From Treponema sp. UBA4232 (GTDB taxonomy: Bacteria > Spirochaetota > Spirochaetia > Treponematales > Treponemataceae), in assembly GCA_002396325.1 (NCBI GenBank), contig DGXM01000192.1, positions 1 through 12,009 of the forward strand: a stretch of DNA of 12,009 nucleotides, given 5' to 3'. Position numbers and translations under genes: made by a program. Within the stretch, counting starts at the first letter, position 1. Every line of letters begins with the position of its first letter. This document shows positions 6,025 through 12,009 of this stretch, one piece after another. Under the pieces are notes generated by a model that made no database searches, was not told where the DNA came from, and was given only the letters and a program-made list of their open reading frames with translations.

Positions 6025-6106
6025 TGTCATGCTGAACGTGGTTGCAAGCAACCTAATTCAGCATCTCTTGTGCAGGGGAGATTCCGAATCAAGTTCGGAA
6101 TGACGG
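6025..6106. repeat. Palindromic intergenic repeat, copy 2
   Basis: This copy starts TGTCATGCTGAAC like copy 1. The first stem ATGCTGAA/TTCAGCAT encloses an extra inner hairpin, GGTTGC-AA-GCAACC (6040-6053). The last stem is ATTCCGAA/TTCGGAAT instead of ATTCCGGG/CCCGGAAT, so two base pairs changed on both arms together. Degenerate pieces (GGAATGACG at 5992-6000, CATGCTGAAC at 6008-6017) lie between the two copies. Confidence 0.8.
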
Positions 6107-6107
6107 T

Positions 6108-6176
6108 AATTGCAGGTTCGGAATGACGGTAGTTGCAGGTTCTGAATGACGGTAGTTGCAGATTGTGAGTGACGCT
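6108..6176. repeat. Three-unit 23-bp tandem repeat derived from the right arm of copy 2
   Basis: Units at 6108-6130, 6131-6153 and 6154-6176 are each 23 bases and share the pattern RTTGCAG-TT-GAATGACGGT. Units 1 and 2 differ at two positions; unit 3 is more diverged. The second half of each unit repeats the right end of copy 2 (GTTCGGAATGACGGT, 6093-6107), so the array appears to have grown from it by local duplication. Confidence 0.8.
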
Positions 6177-6250
6177 ATGCAGCGAACTTACAGGACAGAG
6201 CCATGAGACAAAAACTGGTTTCCGTGACGTGAATCGCCAAAACTCCGTAC

Positions 6251-6289
6251 AAATAAAAAACCTGCCCCTGTTGGAGGACAGAGACAGGT
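6251..6289 (-). terminator. Strong intrinsic terminator of the arabinose operon
   Basis: On the minus strand ACCTGTCTCTGT (6289-6278) pairs with ACAGGGGCAGGT (6271-6260) across 12 positions with two G-U pairs and a 6-base loop, directly followed by six T (6260-6255). It lies about 90 bases after the araA stop codon and marks the end of the operon. Confidence 0.88.
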
Positions 6290-6381
6290 AAACGGCAAAA
6301 GATTTTGCTTGAACCCGGGCAGGCAGATTCATCAGGAGGCACAAAACCTTTCCGAACGAATTTTGAATTTCAAAGGCACCG

Positions 6382-7887
6382 TTATTTCTTCATATCGTAA
6401 TAGCCGGCATTCCAGCGAAGCTCGTTGCGCACAGAGTTCACGGTGGAGTCCTTTCCGATTACGACACACTCAATGCCAATCATCTCGCACCATGTCCGCA
6501 GCATATCCGAAGTCACGATGTTGCTGAATGCGGTATGATGTCCGCCGCCCGCAAGAATCCATGCTTCTGCAGAAGTCGAAAGACTCGGATACGGCTTCCA
6601 CAGCATACGCGCCACGGGAAGTTTTGGAAGAGGTGCTTCAGGAGGAATGACATTGATTTCGTTGACCACACAGCGGAAGCGGTTTCCCATATCGACAACG
6701 GCAGAAACAAGCCCCTCGCCTTCGATTGTATTGAACACCAACCGTGCAGGAGCCTCTCTTCCGCCGATTCCAAGTTCATGCACTTCGACCTTCGGTTTTG
6801 AGACTGCAATTTCCGGATCGACTTCAAGCATGTGGCTTCCCATGTCTGCCTCTTTTCCCGGAACAAGATTGTATGTGTAGTCCTCCATGAAAGCATTTCC
6901 TTTTTTTCCGCTCTCAACAAGACCTGAAGTCATCACTTTGAATGTGCGCACCAATGCCGAAGTCTTCCAGTCACCCTCGGCTGCAAATCCGTAACCGTCT
7001 GCAAGAAGACGCTGGATCGCAAGACCTGGAAGTTGCTTCATTCCGTGCAGGTCCTGGAAATTCGTGCAGAGTGCATTTGCGTTGTTGTCTTTAAGGAAAC
7101 GGCGGAGCGCAATCTCTATCCTGGCCTGCTCCTTGATGTGGCTTATGGCAAAGTCCTTATCCGGACCGTAGACAATCTCGTACCTGTTGTCGTATTCATC
7201 GAAAAGCGCGTTCACGTCGGAATCGGACACTTCGTTCATATAGGAAACCAAATCACCGACGCCGTAATACGGAACAGACCATCCGAACTTGATCATCGCC
7301 TCAACCTTGTCTCCGTCGGTAACGGCAACTTCACGCATATTGTCTCCGAAACGTGCAATGCGGAGTTCCTTTCCGTCTGCAACCGCACGGGCCACACGCA
7401 TCCAGTCGGCAATTCTCTTCTTTGTGTCAGGATGGTTCCAGTATCCGCAGATTACAGTGCGAGGCAAATCCATGCGGCTTGTAATGAAACCGAATTCGCG
7501 GTCACCGTGAGCGCTCTGATTCAGATTCATGAAATCCATGTCCATCGTGGCATACGGAATTTCCTCGTTGAACTGAGTGTTCAGCTGGAGAAGCGGCTTC
7601 CTGTACGCTGAAAGACCCGCAATCCACATTTTTGCCGGACTGAAAGTATGCATCCAGCAGATGACGCCGGCACACATATTGTTTGCATTCGCCCTTTCAA
7701 GTGTGTCGCGGATTGAAGATGGAGTAAGCAGTGTTTCCTGCCACACCAACCTGCACGGAAGAGTTCCGCTTTCATTCAATTTTTCGACGATGGCCTGTGA
7801 ATCTCTTTTCACCTGGTCCAAAGTCTCCTGTCCGTAAAGGTCCTGACTTCCTGTCAAAAACCAAAATTCATATTTCTTTATATTCAT
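6382..7887 (-). CDS. araA: L-arabinose isomerase
   Basis: Cytoplasmic enzyme (EC 5.3.1.4) converting L-arabinose to L-ribulose, the first step of bacterial arabinose use; it needs a divalent metal, usually Mn2+. At 501 residues it is full length (about 500 in E. coli). The N-terminal signature FWFLTGSQDLYGQETL is present. The four metal/catalytic positions can be matched: Glu304 in AAEGDWKT, Glu335 in FMEDYTY, His352 in GSHMLEV, and the His pair at 450-451 in GGGHHTAFSN. The start at 7887 has a strong AGGAGGT site 5 bases upstream. It is the last gene of the operon, 11 bases after the YesL-type gene, and is followed by a terminator. Ribulokinase (araB) and the epimerase (araD) are not beside it, which is unusual for an araA locus. 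Identification is secure. Confidence 0.97.
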   Translation of the reverse strand: MNIKKYEFWFLTGSQDLYGQETLDQVKRDSQAIVEKLNESGTLPCRLVWQETLLTPSSIRDTLERANANNMCAGVICWMHTFSPAKMWIAGLSAYRKPLLQLNTQFNEEIPYATMDMDFMNLNQSAHGDREFGFITSRMDLPRTVICGYWNHPDTKKRIADWMRVARAVADGKELRIARFGDNMREVAVTDGDKVEAMIKFGWSVPYYGVGDLVSYMNEVSDSDVNALFDEYDNRYEIVYGPDKDFAISHIKEQARIEIALRRFLKDNNANALCTNFQDLHGMKQLPGLAIQRLLADGYGFAAEGDWKTSALVRTFKVMTSGLVESGKKGNAFMEDYTYNLVPGKEADMGSHMLEVDPEIAVSKPKVEVHELGIGGREAPARLVFNTIEGEGLVSAVVDMGNRFRCVVNEINVIPPEAPLPKLPVARMLWKPYPSLSTSAEAWILAGGGHHTAFSNIVTSDMLRTWCEMIGIECVVIGKDSTVNSVRNELRWNAGYYDMKK

Positions 7888-7898
7888 AAAAATACCTC

Positions 7899-8561
7899 CT
7901 AATTTTTTTTCTTTGCCCTTGCACCGTAGAGCGGGTCGTCGTCTCCCAAAGGCTCTTCCCTTATCACTTTGGAAAATGCTTTATAGAAGAAAAACGACAT
8001 AACATACGTCAGCACCGCACAACCGATAAAAGCAAGCACAAAAAGCGCAGGGATTTGTGTAAGAATCAGATAAAACACACCGCCCTGAAGAAGCATGCAG
8101 ACAAGTGTGTACGGAATAAAATATCCGAACGCAAAAGCTGCAGCATTTTTTATCTGTCTTCCCAGAGTGTCATCCATTTTTGCAATCACAGGAAAAAGCC
8201 AGGTTGCCACAATCCAACAGATGATTCCCATTGCGAAACTCACGATTATCATCGGTTTTGCAAAAGGGAAATCCTGAATCTGCGCGAAGAACATATAATC
8301 CACATAAAGCAGGGCCGCAACCGCAAGCACAATGCCCCATGCCAGAGTCGACTGTTTGAAATTGCGTTTGAACGCCTCGAAATAAGTGCGCACGACATAA
8401 CCGTCTCCGTAACGAATGGAGCGCAGATTCACCGCATACATTGCAGTAAGAGATGCACCCATTGTCACAATCGGAAGACTCGTAAGGAGGAACAGAAAAT
8501 TCAGGAGAATCAAATCTGTCATTTTGTTCAGAAAATTTATCACAGGATTGTCCGTCCTCAT
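7899..8561 (-). CDS. YesL / DUF624 family membrane protein
   Basis: Integral membrane protein of 220 residues in the DUF624 (YesL-like) family, repeatedly found inside CUT1 oligosaccharide ABC transporter operons. Its biochemical role is not established; an accessory role in transport is assumed from context. The family's N-terminal region is seen as FLNKMTDLILLNFLFLLTSL followed by PIVTMGASLTAMY (about 9-42). About five membrane spans are visible (16-36, 73-93, 103-124, 139-165, 171-194), and the tail is charged and lysine-rich (200-220). The start has GGAGG 5 bases upstream. It follows the second permease by 12 bases and precedes araA by 11, so co-transcription is very likely. Confidence 0.88.
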   Translation of the reverse strand: MRTDNPVINFLNKMTDLILLNFLFLLTSLPIVTMGASLTAMYAVNLRSIRYGDGYVVRTYFEAFKRNFKQSTLAWGIVLAVAALLYVDYMFFAQIQDFPFAKPMIIVSFAMGIICWIVATWLFPVIAKMDDTLGRQIKNAAAFAFGYFIPYTLVCMLLQGGVFYLILTQIPALFVLAFIGCAVLTYVMSFFFYKAFSKVIREEPLGDDDPLYGARAKKKN

Positions 8562-8573
8562 ATCTGCCTCCGA

Positions 8574-9458
8574 TTATTTGATGCCGCTGATTGCAATTGA
8601 CTGGATGATGACTTTCTGGAACATGAAGAACAGAACCAGAGTCGGTATCATTGCAATTACGGATGCCGCCATAATCAACGCATAGTCGCTTTGAATCGCA
8701 TAATAAGAATTGAATGAACGGATGACAACCTGCAGCGTCCACAGTTTTTCACTGCGAAGGAAAATCGTTGGTGCAAGGTAGTCGTTCCAGATTCCCATGA
8801 ACCAAAGCATGAGCTGTGTTCCCAAGGCACCTTTCATAAGCGGAAGGAAGATTCTGGAGTAGATGCCGAAGTATCCAAGTCCGTCGAGTTTTGCGGCCTC
8901 CATCAGTTCGGTGGGAATGCTGTAAAGATTCTGCCTCAGGAAGAAAATCATGCTCACGTTTCCAAAACATCCGGGAATAATCAACGGAAGCAATGAATTT
9001 GTCCACCGCAGTTTTGTGAACATCACGTACTGCGGAATCATAACAACCGCAAACGGAATCATAATTGTGGCAAGCAGCATCAGGAAGAATGTTGTCTTTC
9101 CACGGAAGTTCATTTTTGCAAAAGCGAAAGCCGCAAGGGAAGATGTGAATCCTCCGATGAGCAGAACCGGAATCTCGACTTTAACAGAGTTCAAGATACC
9201 GCGCAGGAATTCTCCTTTTTTCAAAACCTCTGAATATTTTCCAAAGACAGGGGGATTCGGAATGACTGTAAGCGAGCCGGAAAGAATCTGGTTCTTCGTC
9301 ATAAAGGACGTTGCAATCATATAGACAAGAGGAAACACCATTGTGAGTGCTCCAAGAACAAGCAGCACAAACACAACCCAATCCGACGCTCTCATTTCTT
9401 TGAAAGCATAAAACCGTGTTTTTTTTGTAGTTTCTGAAACAGCAAGCTGTGTACTCAT
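8574..9458 (-). CDS. Sugar ABC transporter permease, AraQ/MalG type (CUT1)
   Basis: Second inner-membrane permease of the importer (294 residues, six expected spans; family MalG/AraQ). The cytoplasmic EAA loop that docks the ATPase is clear: ELMEAAKLDGLGYFGIYSRI at 185-203 onward, with Glu187-Ala-Ala, Asp192-Gly193 and Leu-Pro at 205-206. The long periplasmic stretch after TM1 contains PNPPVFGKYSEVL, typical of MalG-like subunits. The extended N-terminus (1-25) is polar and cytoplasmic. The ribosome site AGGAGG overlaps the upstream stop codon (gap 10 bases), suggesting coupled translation with the first permease. No ATP-binding subunit is encoded nearby; CUT1 systems of this type often share one MsmX/UgpC-like ATPase encoded elsewhere (established for Bacillus, inferred here). 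Confidence 0.93.
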   Translation of the reverse strand: MSTQLAVSETTKKTRFYAFKEMRASDWVVFVLLVLGALTMVFPLVYMIATSFMTKNQILSGSLTVIPNPPVFGKYSEVLKKGEFLRGILNSVKVEIPVLLIGGFTSSLAAFAFAKMNFRGKTTFFLMLLATIMIPFAVVMIPQYVMFTKLRWTNSLLPLIIPGCFGNVSMIFFLRQNLYSIPTELMEAAKLDGLGYFGIYSRIFLPLMKGALGTQLMLWFMGIWNDYLAPTIFLRSEKLWTLQVVIRSFNSYYAIQSDYALIMAASVIAMIPTLVLFFMFQKVIIQSIAISGIK

Positions 9459-9468
9459 TGTCGTCCTC

Positions 9469-10374
9469 CTAGTCGGTATTTACCCATTTGTCCTGATACT
9501 TGAAATTGATTGCGGTTATTATGAAAATGATTATTCCAAGAATCACCGCAAGGGCACATCCATAACCAAGCTGCTGATTTTTGAATGCCTTGTCGAACAG
9601 ATAATAAACGATTGTTGCGGCGCTGTAATTGGTTCCTCCGTTTCCGGTCATAACCTGAACTTCAACGAAAACCTGGAATCCTCCGATCAAACTTGTGATA
9701 ATTATATAGAAGGAAACCGGTGAAATAAGCGGAAGCGTCACAGATTTGAAAGTCTGCCATGAATTTGCACCGTCGATTGTGGCCGCCTCGTAATAGTCGC
9801 GCGGGATGTTCCGCAATCCGGCCAGATAAAGAATCACCGAGGATCCCAATCCCTTCCAAACCATAAAGATTATAAGTGCAACTTTAACGGCTCCTTCGTC
9901 ACCGAGCCAGTTCGGTCCGTGAAGTCCGGTAAGCACTTTGATGATTGTATTGAAAAGACCGTAGTCGTAGTTGAATACCCAGGTCCAAAGAATTGAAACC
10001 GCAACCAGAGATGAAACAACAGGCACGTAATACATTGTTGAAAGAAGACGTGACCCCGGAATCCTGCGGTTCAACCCCATTGCAATGAAAAGTCCCAGAA
10101 ACATGCCGATTGGAATTCCAATCATATAGATGACGGTAGTCCCGAGCGATTTCCAGAACTTCGGATCCTTTGCAATATTGATATAATTATCCAGTCCGCA
10201 CATGGATTTTGCAAGCGAGTTGATTCCCGTCCATTTGCTCATACTGGCTATCACTGCAAAGATGATGGGATATGCCATGAACAGCAGAAATCCGATAAAT
10301 GGAGATGCTATGAACAGCCACGCCCAACGCTCTTCGCTTCTAGCCATTTTTGACAATTTTATGTTACTCTTCAT
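9469..10374 (-). CDS. Sugar ABC transporter permease, AraP/MalF type (CUT1)
   Basis: First inner-membrane permease of the importer (301 residues, six predicted spans; PF00528 type). The N-terminus ERWAWLFIASPFIGFLLFMA starts TM1 in the way usual for LacF/AraP-like subunits. The EAA loop is DYYEAATIDGANSWQTF (193-209), with Glu196-Ala-Ala, Asp201-Gly202 and Leu-Pro at 214-215. The periplasmic TNYSAATIVYYLFDKAF segment (248-264) matches the region before the last spans in this family. GAGG lies about 9 bases before the chosen start; a second Met at residue 10 is possible. The solute-binding gene ends 94 bases upstream, the largest gap in the operon. Confidence 0.93.
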   Translation of the reverse strand: MKSNIKLSKMARSEERWAWLFIASPFIGFLLFMAYPIIFAVIASMSKWTGINSLAKSMCGLDNYINIAKDPKFWKSLGTTVIYMIGIPIGMFLGLFIAMGLNRRIPGSRLLSTMYYVPVVSSLVAVSILWTWVFNYDYGLFNTIIKVLTGLHGPNWLGDEGAVKVALIIFMVWKGLGSSVILYLAGLRNIPRDYYEAATIDGANSWQTFKSVTLPLISPVSFYIIITSLIGGFQVFVEVQVMTGNGGTNYSAATIVYYLFDKAFKNQQLGYGCALAVILGIIIFIITAINFKYQDKWVNTD

Positions 10375-10468
10375 ACGCTATATCCTCTTTGAAGAATGGA
10401 CGGACACCGTGTTTTTTCTGATGCCCGTCTCTTGATGTAAACACAAGAAATTACATATATAATCTCGG
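10375..10468 (-). other. Intercistronic gap with small dyads
   Basis: The 94 bases between the binding-protein and first permease genes contain ATGTAA/TTACAT (10435-10440 and 10451-10456, perfect, 10-base loop) and GACGG/CCGTC (10399-10403 and 10425-10429, 21-base loop). Stem-loops at this place commonly raise binding-protein mRNA over permease mRNA by processing or partial termination, but both stems here are short and neither has a clear T-run. No promoter was recognised. Confidence 0.3.
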
Positions 10469-11848
10469 TTATTTCTTTGCCGCATTCTGCTGCTCGATTG
10501 CAGTATCCAACGCAGCCTGCATCCTGGGCTGAACTTCAGCAAGATAATCATCAACCGAGACTGTTCCGTTCTTGCAATTCACAACGCCTTCAAGGAATGT
10601 GCTCCACCACTCGCTGTTGTATGTGTAAGTTGTTTCGGTGAAGATTCCGTTGTACTTGTCGTTGCCCTCAATGTATCCGAAGATGACATCCACGTTGCCG
10701 GCATAAGGAATCGCACCCTCTTTTACCTTGTTTTTGAATGTTGTCTTTGCATAGTTCATAATGTTCGGAAGCTGGAGTGACTGACCTGTTGTCTCGCCGC
10801 TGACCGCACGCTGTCCGTCAAGGTCGGTTGAAAGACGCTGAATCAACTGTGCGCAAAGTTCAGGATATTTTGTATCTGCTGAAACTGCATATCCTACAGA
10901 ACCGAGCCATGCTGTTGAGCGTCCGTCGCCGGAAGGTCCTACAGGCCATCCGCAGAGATCCCAGTTGTACGGGAATGTGTTCTTGTCCATGAAGGCCGCA
11001 ACGTCCCAGGTACCGCAGGCATAGAAAGCAACCTGTCCATCAAGCCACCTCTGATATCCGCCCAAAGCGGTGTCCTGCTCGACTGAAGGAGTCACGTGAT
11101 ACTTGTTTGTAAGATCACAGTAATACTGGAATGCCTCACGGAAAGCCTTGTTCTCGTTCACGACAACCTTTGTGTAATCATCGTTCAGGAACTGTGCACC
11201 GTTTCCATAAAGATAAGGCGTCATACCGAAGGCATCTGCATTTGCGACACCCCACTGGTCCACTTCACCGTCGCCGTCCGTATCTTTCGTGAGCTTCTGG
11301 CACACGTCAAGGAACTCTGCGAAAGTGTAAGGCTTGTTGGGATCCGGATAAGGAAGACCTGCTTCATCGAAAATGTCCTTATTGTATGCAAAGGCAAAGC
11401 AGGACAAATCCTTCGGGAGACAATAGAGAGGGCCCTTTCCGATTTCATTTCCGTCATACATGTAAGCACTCTTGATTGCAGGCCACAAATCGTTCACCTT
11501 TGACGCGTCGATGTACTTATCCAAAGCGAGTGCCCTTCCGTTGTCAACATAGCTTCTCACGGCTTCAGGTCCAATGTAAAAAACATCGGGCATGTCGTTT
11601 GCCGTCATTGCGGCAATCATCTTTGTGTTGTATTCATCCTGAGTTGTAATCTCAAAATTGATTCCGGCAATCTCGTCTTTGTGCTCCTCAGCAAAATCCG
11701 CGACAATCTTCTCATAGATTTTCTTCTCGTGCTCCTGCATATAAAGCAACACGTTAATCTGCTTTTTTGATGCACCGCCGCCGCAGCCCATCATCGAAAA
11801 TCCCATTGCGGCACCAAGTCCAAGCAAAAGCCCCTTTCTCAGTTTCAT
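10469..11848 (-). CDS. Sugar ABC transporter solute-binding lipoprotein (CUT1, family 1)
   Basis: Lipid-anchored periplasmic receptor (459 residues) that delivers a sugar or oligosaccharide to the two permeases. The signal peptide is MKLRKGLLLGLGAAMGF followed by SMMGC; lipidation would be at Cys22. The lipobox MMGC lacks the usual Leu and Ala, in line with the looser lipoboxes of spirochaetes. Family-1 features: INVLLYMQEHEKKIYEKIVADF near 31-52, MPDVFYIGPEA near 86-96, and a calcium-loop-like DTDGDGEVDQWG at 189-200, common in oligosaccharide binders. The start at 11848 was chosen because AAGGAGG sits 6 bases before it; an in-frame ATG at 11869 would place that ribosome site inside the gene. 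First gene of the operon. An arabinose-containing ligand is inferred from araA, not read from the binding site. Confidence 0.93.
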   Translation of the reverse strand: MKLRKGLLLGLGAAMGFSMMGCGGGASKKQINVLLYMQEHEKKIYEKIVADFAEEHKDEIAGINFEITTQDEYNTKMIAAMTANDMPDVFYIGPEAVRSYVDNGRALALDKYIDASKVNDLWPAIKSAYMYDGNEIGKGPLYCLPKDLSCFAFAYNKDIFDEAGLPYPDPNKPYTFAEFLDVCQKLTKDTDGDGEVDQWGVANADAFGMTPYLYGNGAQFLNDDYTKVVVNENKAFREAFQYYCDLTNKYHVTPSVEQDTALGGYQRWLDGQVAFYACGTWDVAAFMDKNTFPYNWDLCGWPVGPSGDGRSTAWLGSVGYAVSADTKYPELCAQLIQRLSTDLDGQRAVSGETTGQSLQLPNIMNYAKTTFKNKVKEGAIPYAGNVDVIFGYIEGNDKYNGIFTETTYTYNSEWWSTFLEGVVNCKNGTVSVDDYLAEVQPRMQAALDTAIEQQNAAKK

Positions 11849-11854
11849 ACTATT

Positions 11855-11861
11855 CCTCCTT
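11855..11861 (-). promoter_or_regulatory. Ribosome binding site deciding the start of the binding protein
   Basis: AAGGAGG on the minus strand, 6 bases before the ATG at 11848. It falls inside the frame if the upstream ATG at 11869 is used, so the shorter product, which also begins directly with a signal peptide, is preferred. Confidence 0.85.
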
Positions 11862-11941
11862 AGTATCAAAACAAAAAATTTCCTCGTTCAATTTCCTGAA
11901 AAACAACTTTTCGTTCACGTTCCTTCCTCAGGATTAATTTC

Positions 11942-11970
11942 ATTGTACAACCGCATTTTCGAGTTGTCAA
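11942..11970 (-). promoter_or_regulatory. Near-consensus promoter of the arabinose transport/isomerase operon
   Basis: On the minus strand a perfect TTGACA (11970-11965) is 17 bases from TACAAT (11947-11942, five of six). The DNA upstream (11971-12009) is very AT-rich, like an UP element. Transcription would start near 11935, giving a leader of about 87 bases. A promoter this close to consensus usually needs a repressor rather than an activator for control. Confidence 0.85.
11943..11950. promoter_or_regulatory. TTGTACAA palindrome over the -10 box, possible operator
   Basis: An 8-bp perfect palindrome overlaps the -10 hexamer. It contains TTGTAC and GTACAA, the half-site cores of the Bacillus AraR operator (consensus ATTTGTACGTACAAAT), but compressed into one overlapping element rather than a full site. 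It is placed where a repressor would block transcription. Chance overlap with the -10 sequence is quite possible. Confidence 0.25.
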
Positions 11971-12009
11971 CAAAAATTTGAATTATTTTACAAAAAATTA
12001 AAATTATTA

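Larger units (their letters stand above)
5735..6381. other. Non-coding region between the channel and arabinose operons
   Basis: About 650 bases with no supportable gene. From left to right: the ribosome-site palindrome and promoter of the channel operon, two copies of a palindromic intergenic repeat (5911-5977 and 6025-6106) with degenerate fragments between them, a three-unit 23-bp tandem array (6108-6176), and the terminator of the arabinose operon (6251-6289). A short perfect palindrome, TTTGAA-T-TTCAAA, lies at 6362-6374 just beyond the araA stop codon. Confidence 0.75.

Noticed and set aside
5911..6176. A CRISPR array.
   Set aside because: The repeats are internally palindromic, of unequal length and spacing, with no regular unique spacers and no cas gene nearby.
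6027..6344. A 105-codon open frame on the minus strand between the two operons.
   Set aside because: It reads through the repeat units, the tandem array and the arabinose terminator. The translation repeats NYRHSEPAIT-like pieces caused by the repeats, and no ribosome site or family was recognised.
7033..7611. A 192-codon open frame on the plus strand.
   Set aside because: It lies wholly opposite araA, a secure full-length gene, and has no family character or ribosome site.
8055..8600. A 181-codon open frame on the plus strand, rich in His and Cys.
   Set aside because: Antisense to the YesL-type gene; the His/Cys richness reflects reverse-complemented hydrophobic codons, not a metal-binding protein.
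11849..11869. An upstream start for the solute-binding protein.
   Set aside because: It would put the strong AAGGAGG site inside the coding region and place seven extra residues before a normal signal peptide.

Overview
The window looks like a chromosomal segment of a host-associated, carbohydrate-fermenting bacterium, most plausibly a gut or rumen spirochaete of the genus Treponema. That placement is inference. It rests on the relaxed lipobox (MMGC) of the solute-binding protein, a large 7TM hybrid histidine kinase, the FNT transporter and CUT1 sugar operon, and the protein character overall; no rRNA or other marker gene is present. No tRNA, rRNA, CRISPR array, insertion sequence or phage gene was seen.

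Layout. (1) 1-1629, minus strand: the first 543 residues of a membrane hybrid histidine kinase, cut by the window edge just inside its receiver domain. (2) 1630-1953: a divergent intergenic region with a good promoter for each neighbour and a long hairpin in the leader of the rightward gene. (3) 1954-2754, plus strand: a formate/nitrite (FNT) family channel, ending at a bidirectional terminator. (4) 5734-2837, minus strand: a compact three-gene operon encoding two paralogous 2TM-pore-RCK channel-like proteins followed by a small stand-alone cyclic-nucleotide-binding protein. (5) 5735-6381: non-coding DNA carrying two copies of a palindromic intergenic repeat, a short 23-bp tandem array grown from the repeat's right arm, and the terminator of the next operon. 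(6) 11848-6382, minus strand: a five-gene operon with solute-binding lipoprotein, two CUT1 permeases, a YesL/DUF624 membrane protein and L-arabinose isomerase (AraA). It starts at a near-consensus promoter at 11942-11970 and ends at a strong terminator at 6251-6289.

How the genes work together. The sugar operon would capture a pentose or, more likely, an arabinose-containing oligosaccharide, import it, and isomerise L-arabinose to L-ribulose. The ABC ATPase, ribulokinase, ribulose-phosphate epimerase and a dedicated regulator are absent, so they must lie elsewhere. The FNT protein would move formate (or a similar small anion), fitting a fermentative lifestyle.

The most unusual part is the channel operon. 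Both channel proteins keep the TM1-pore-TM2-RCK plan, but the K+ selectivity filter (TVGYGD) is replaced by FANYFE or SAAYFD. Their operon partner is a separate CNMP-binding domain. This suggests a heteromeric ion channel of non-K+ or unknown selectivity with a detached cyclic-nucleotide sensor.
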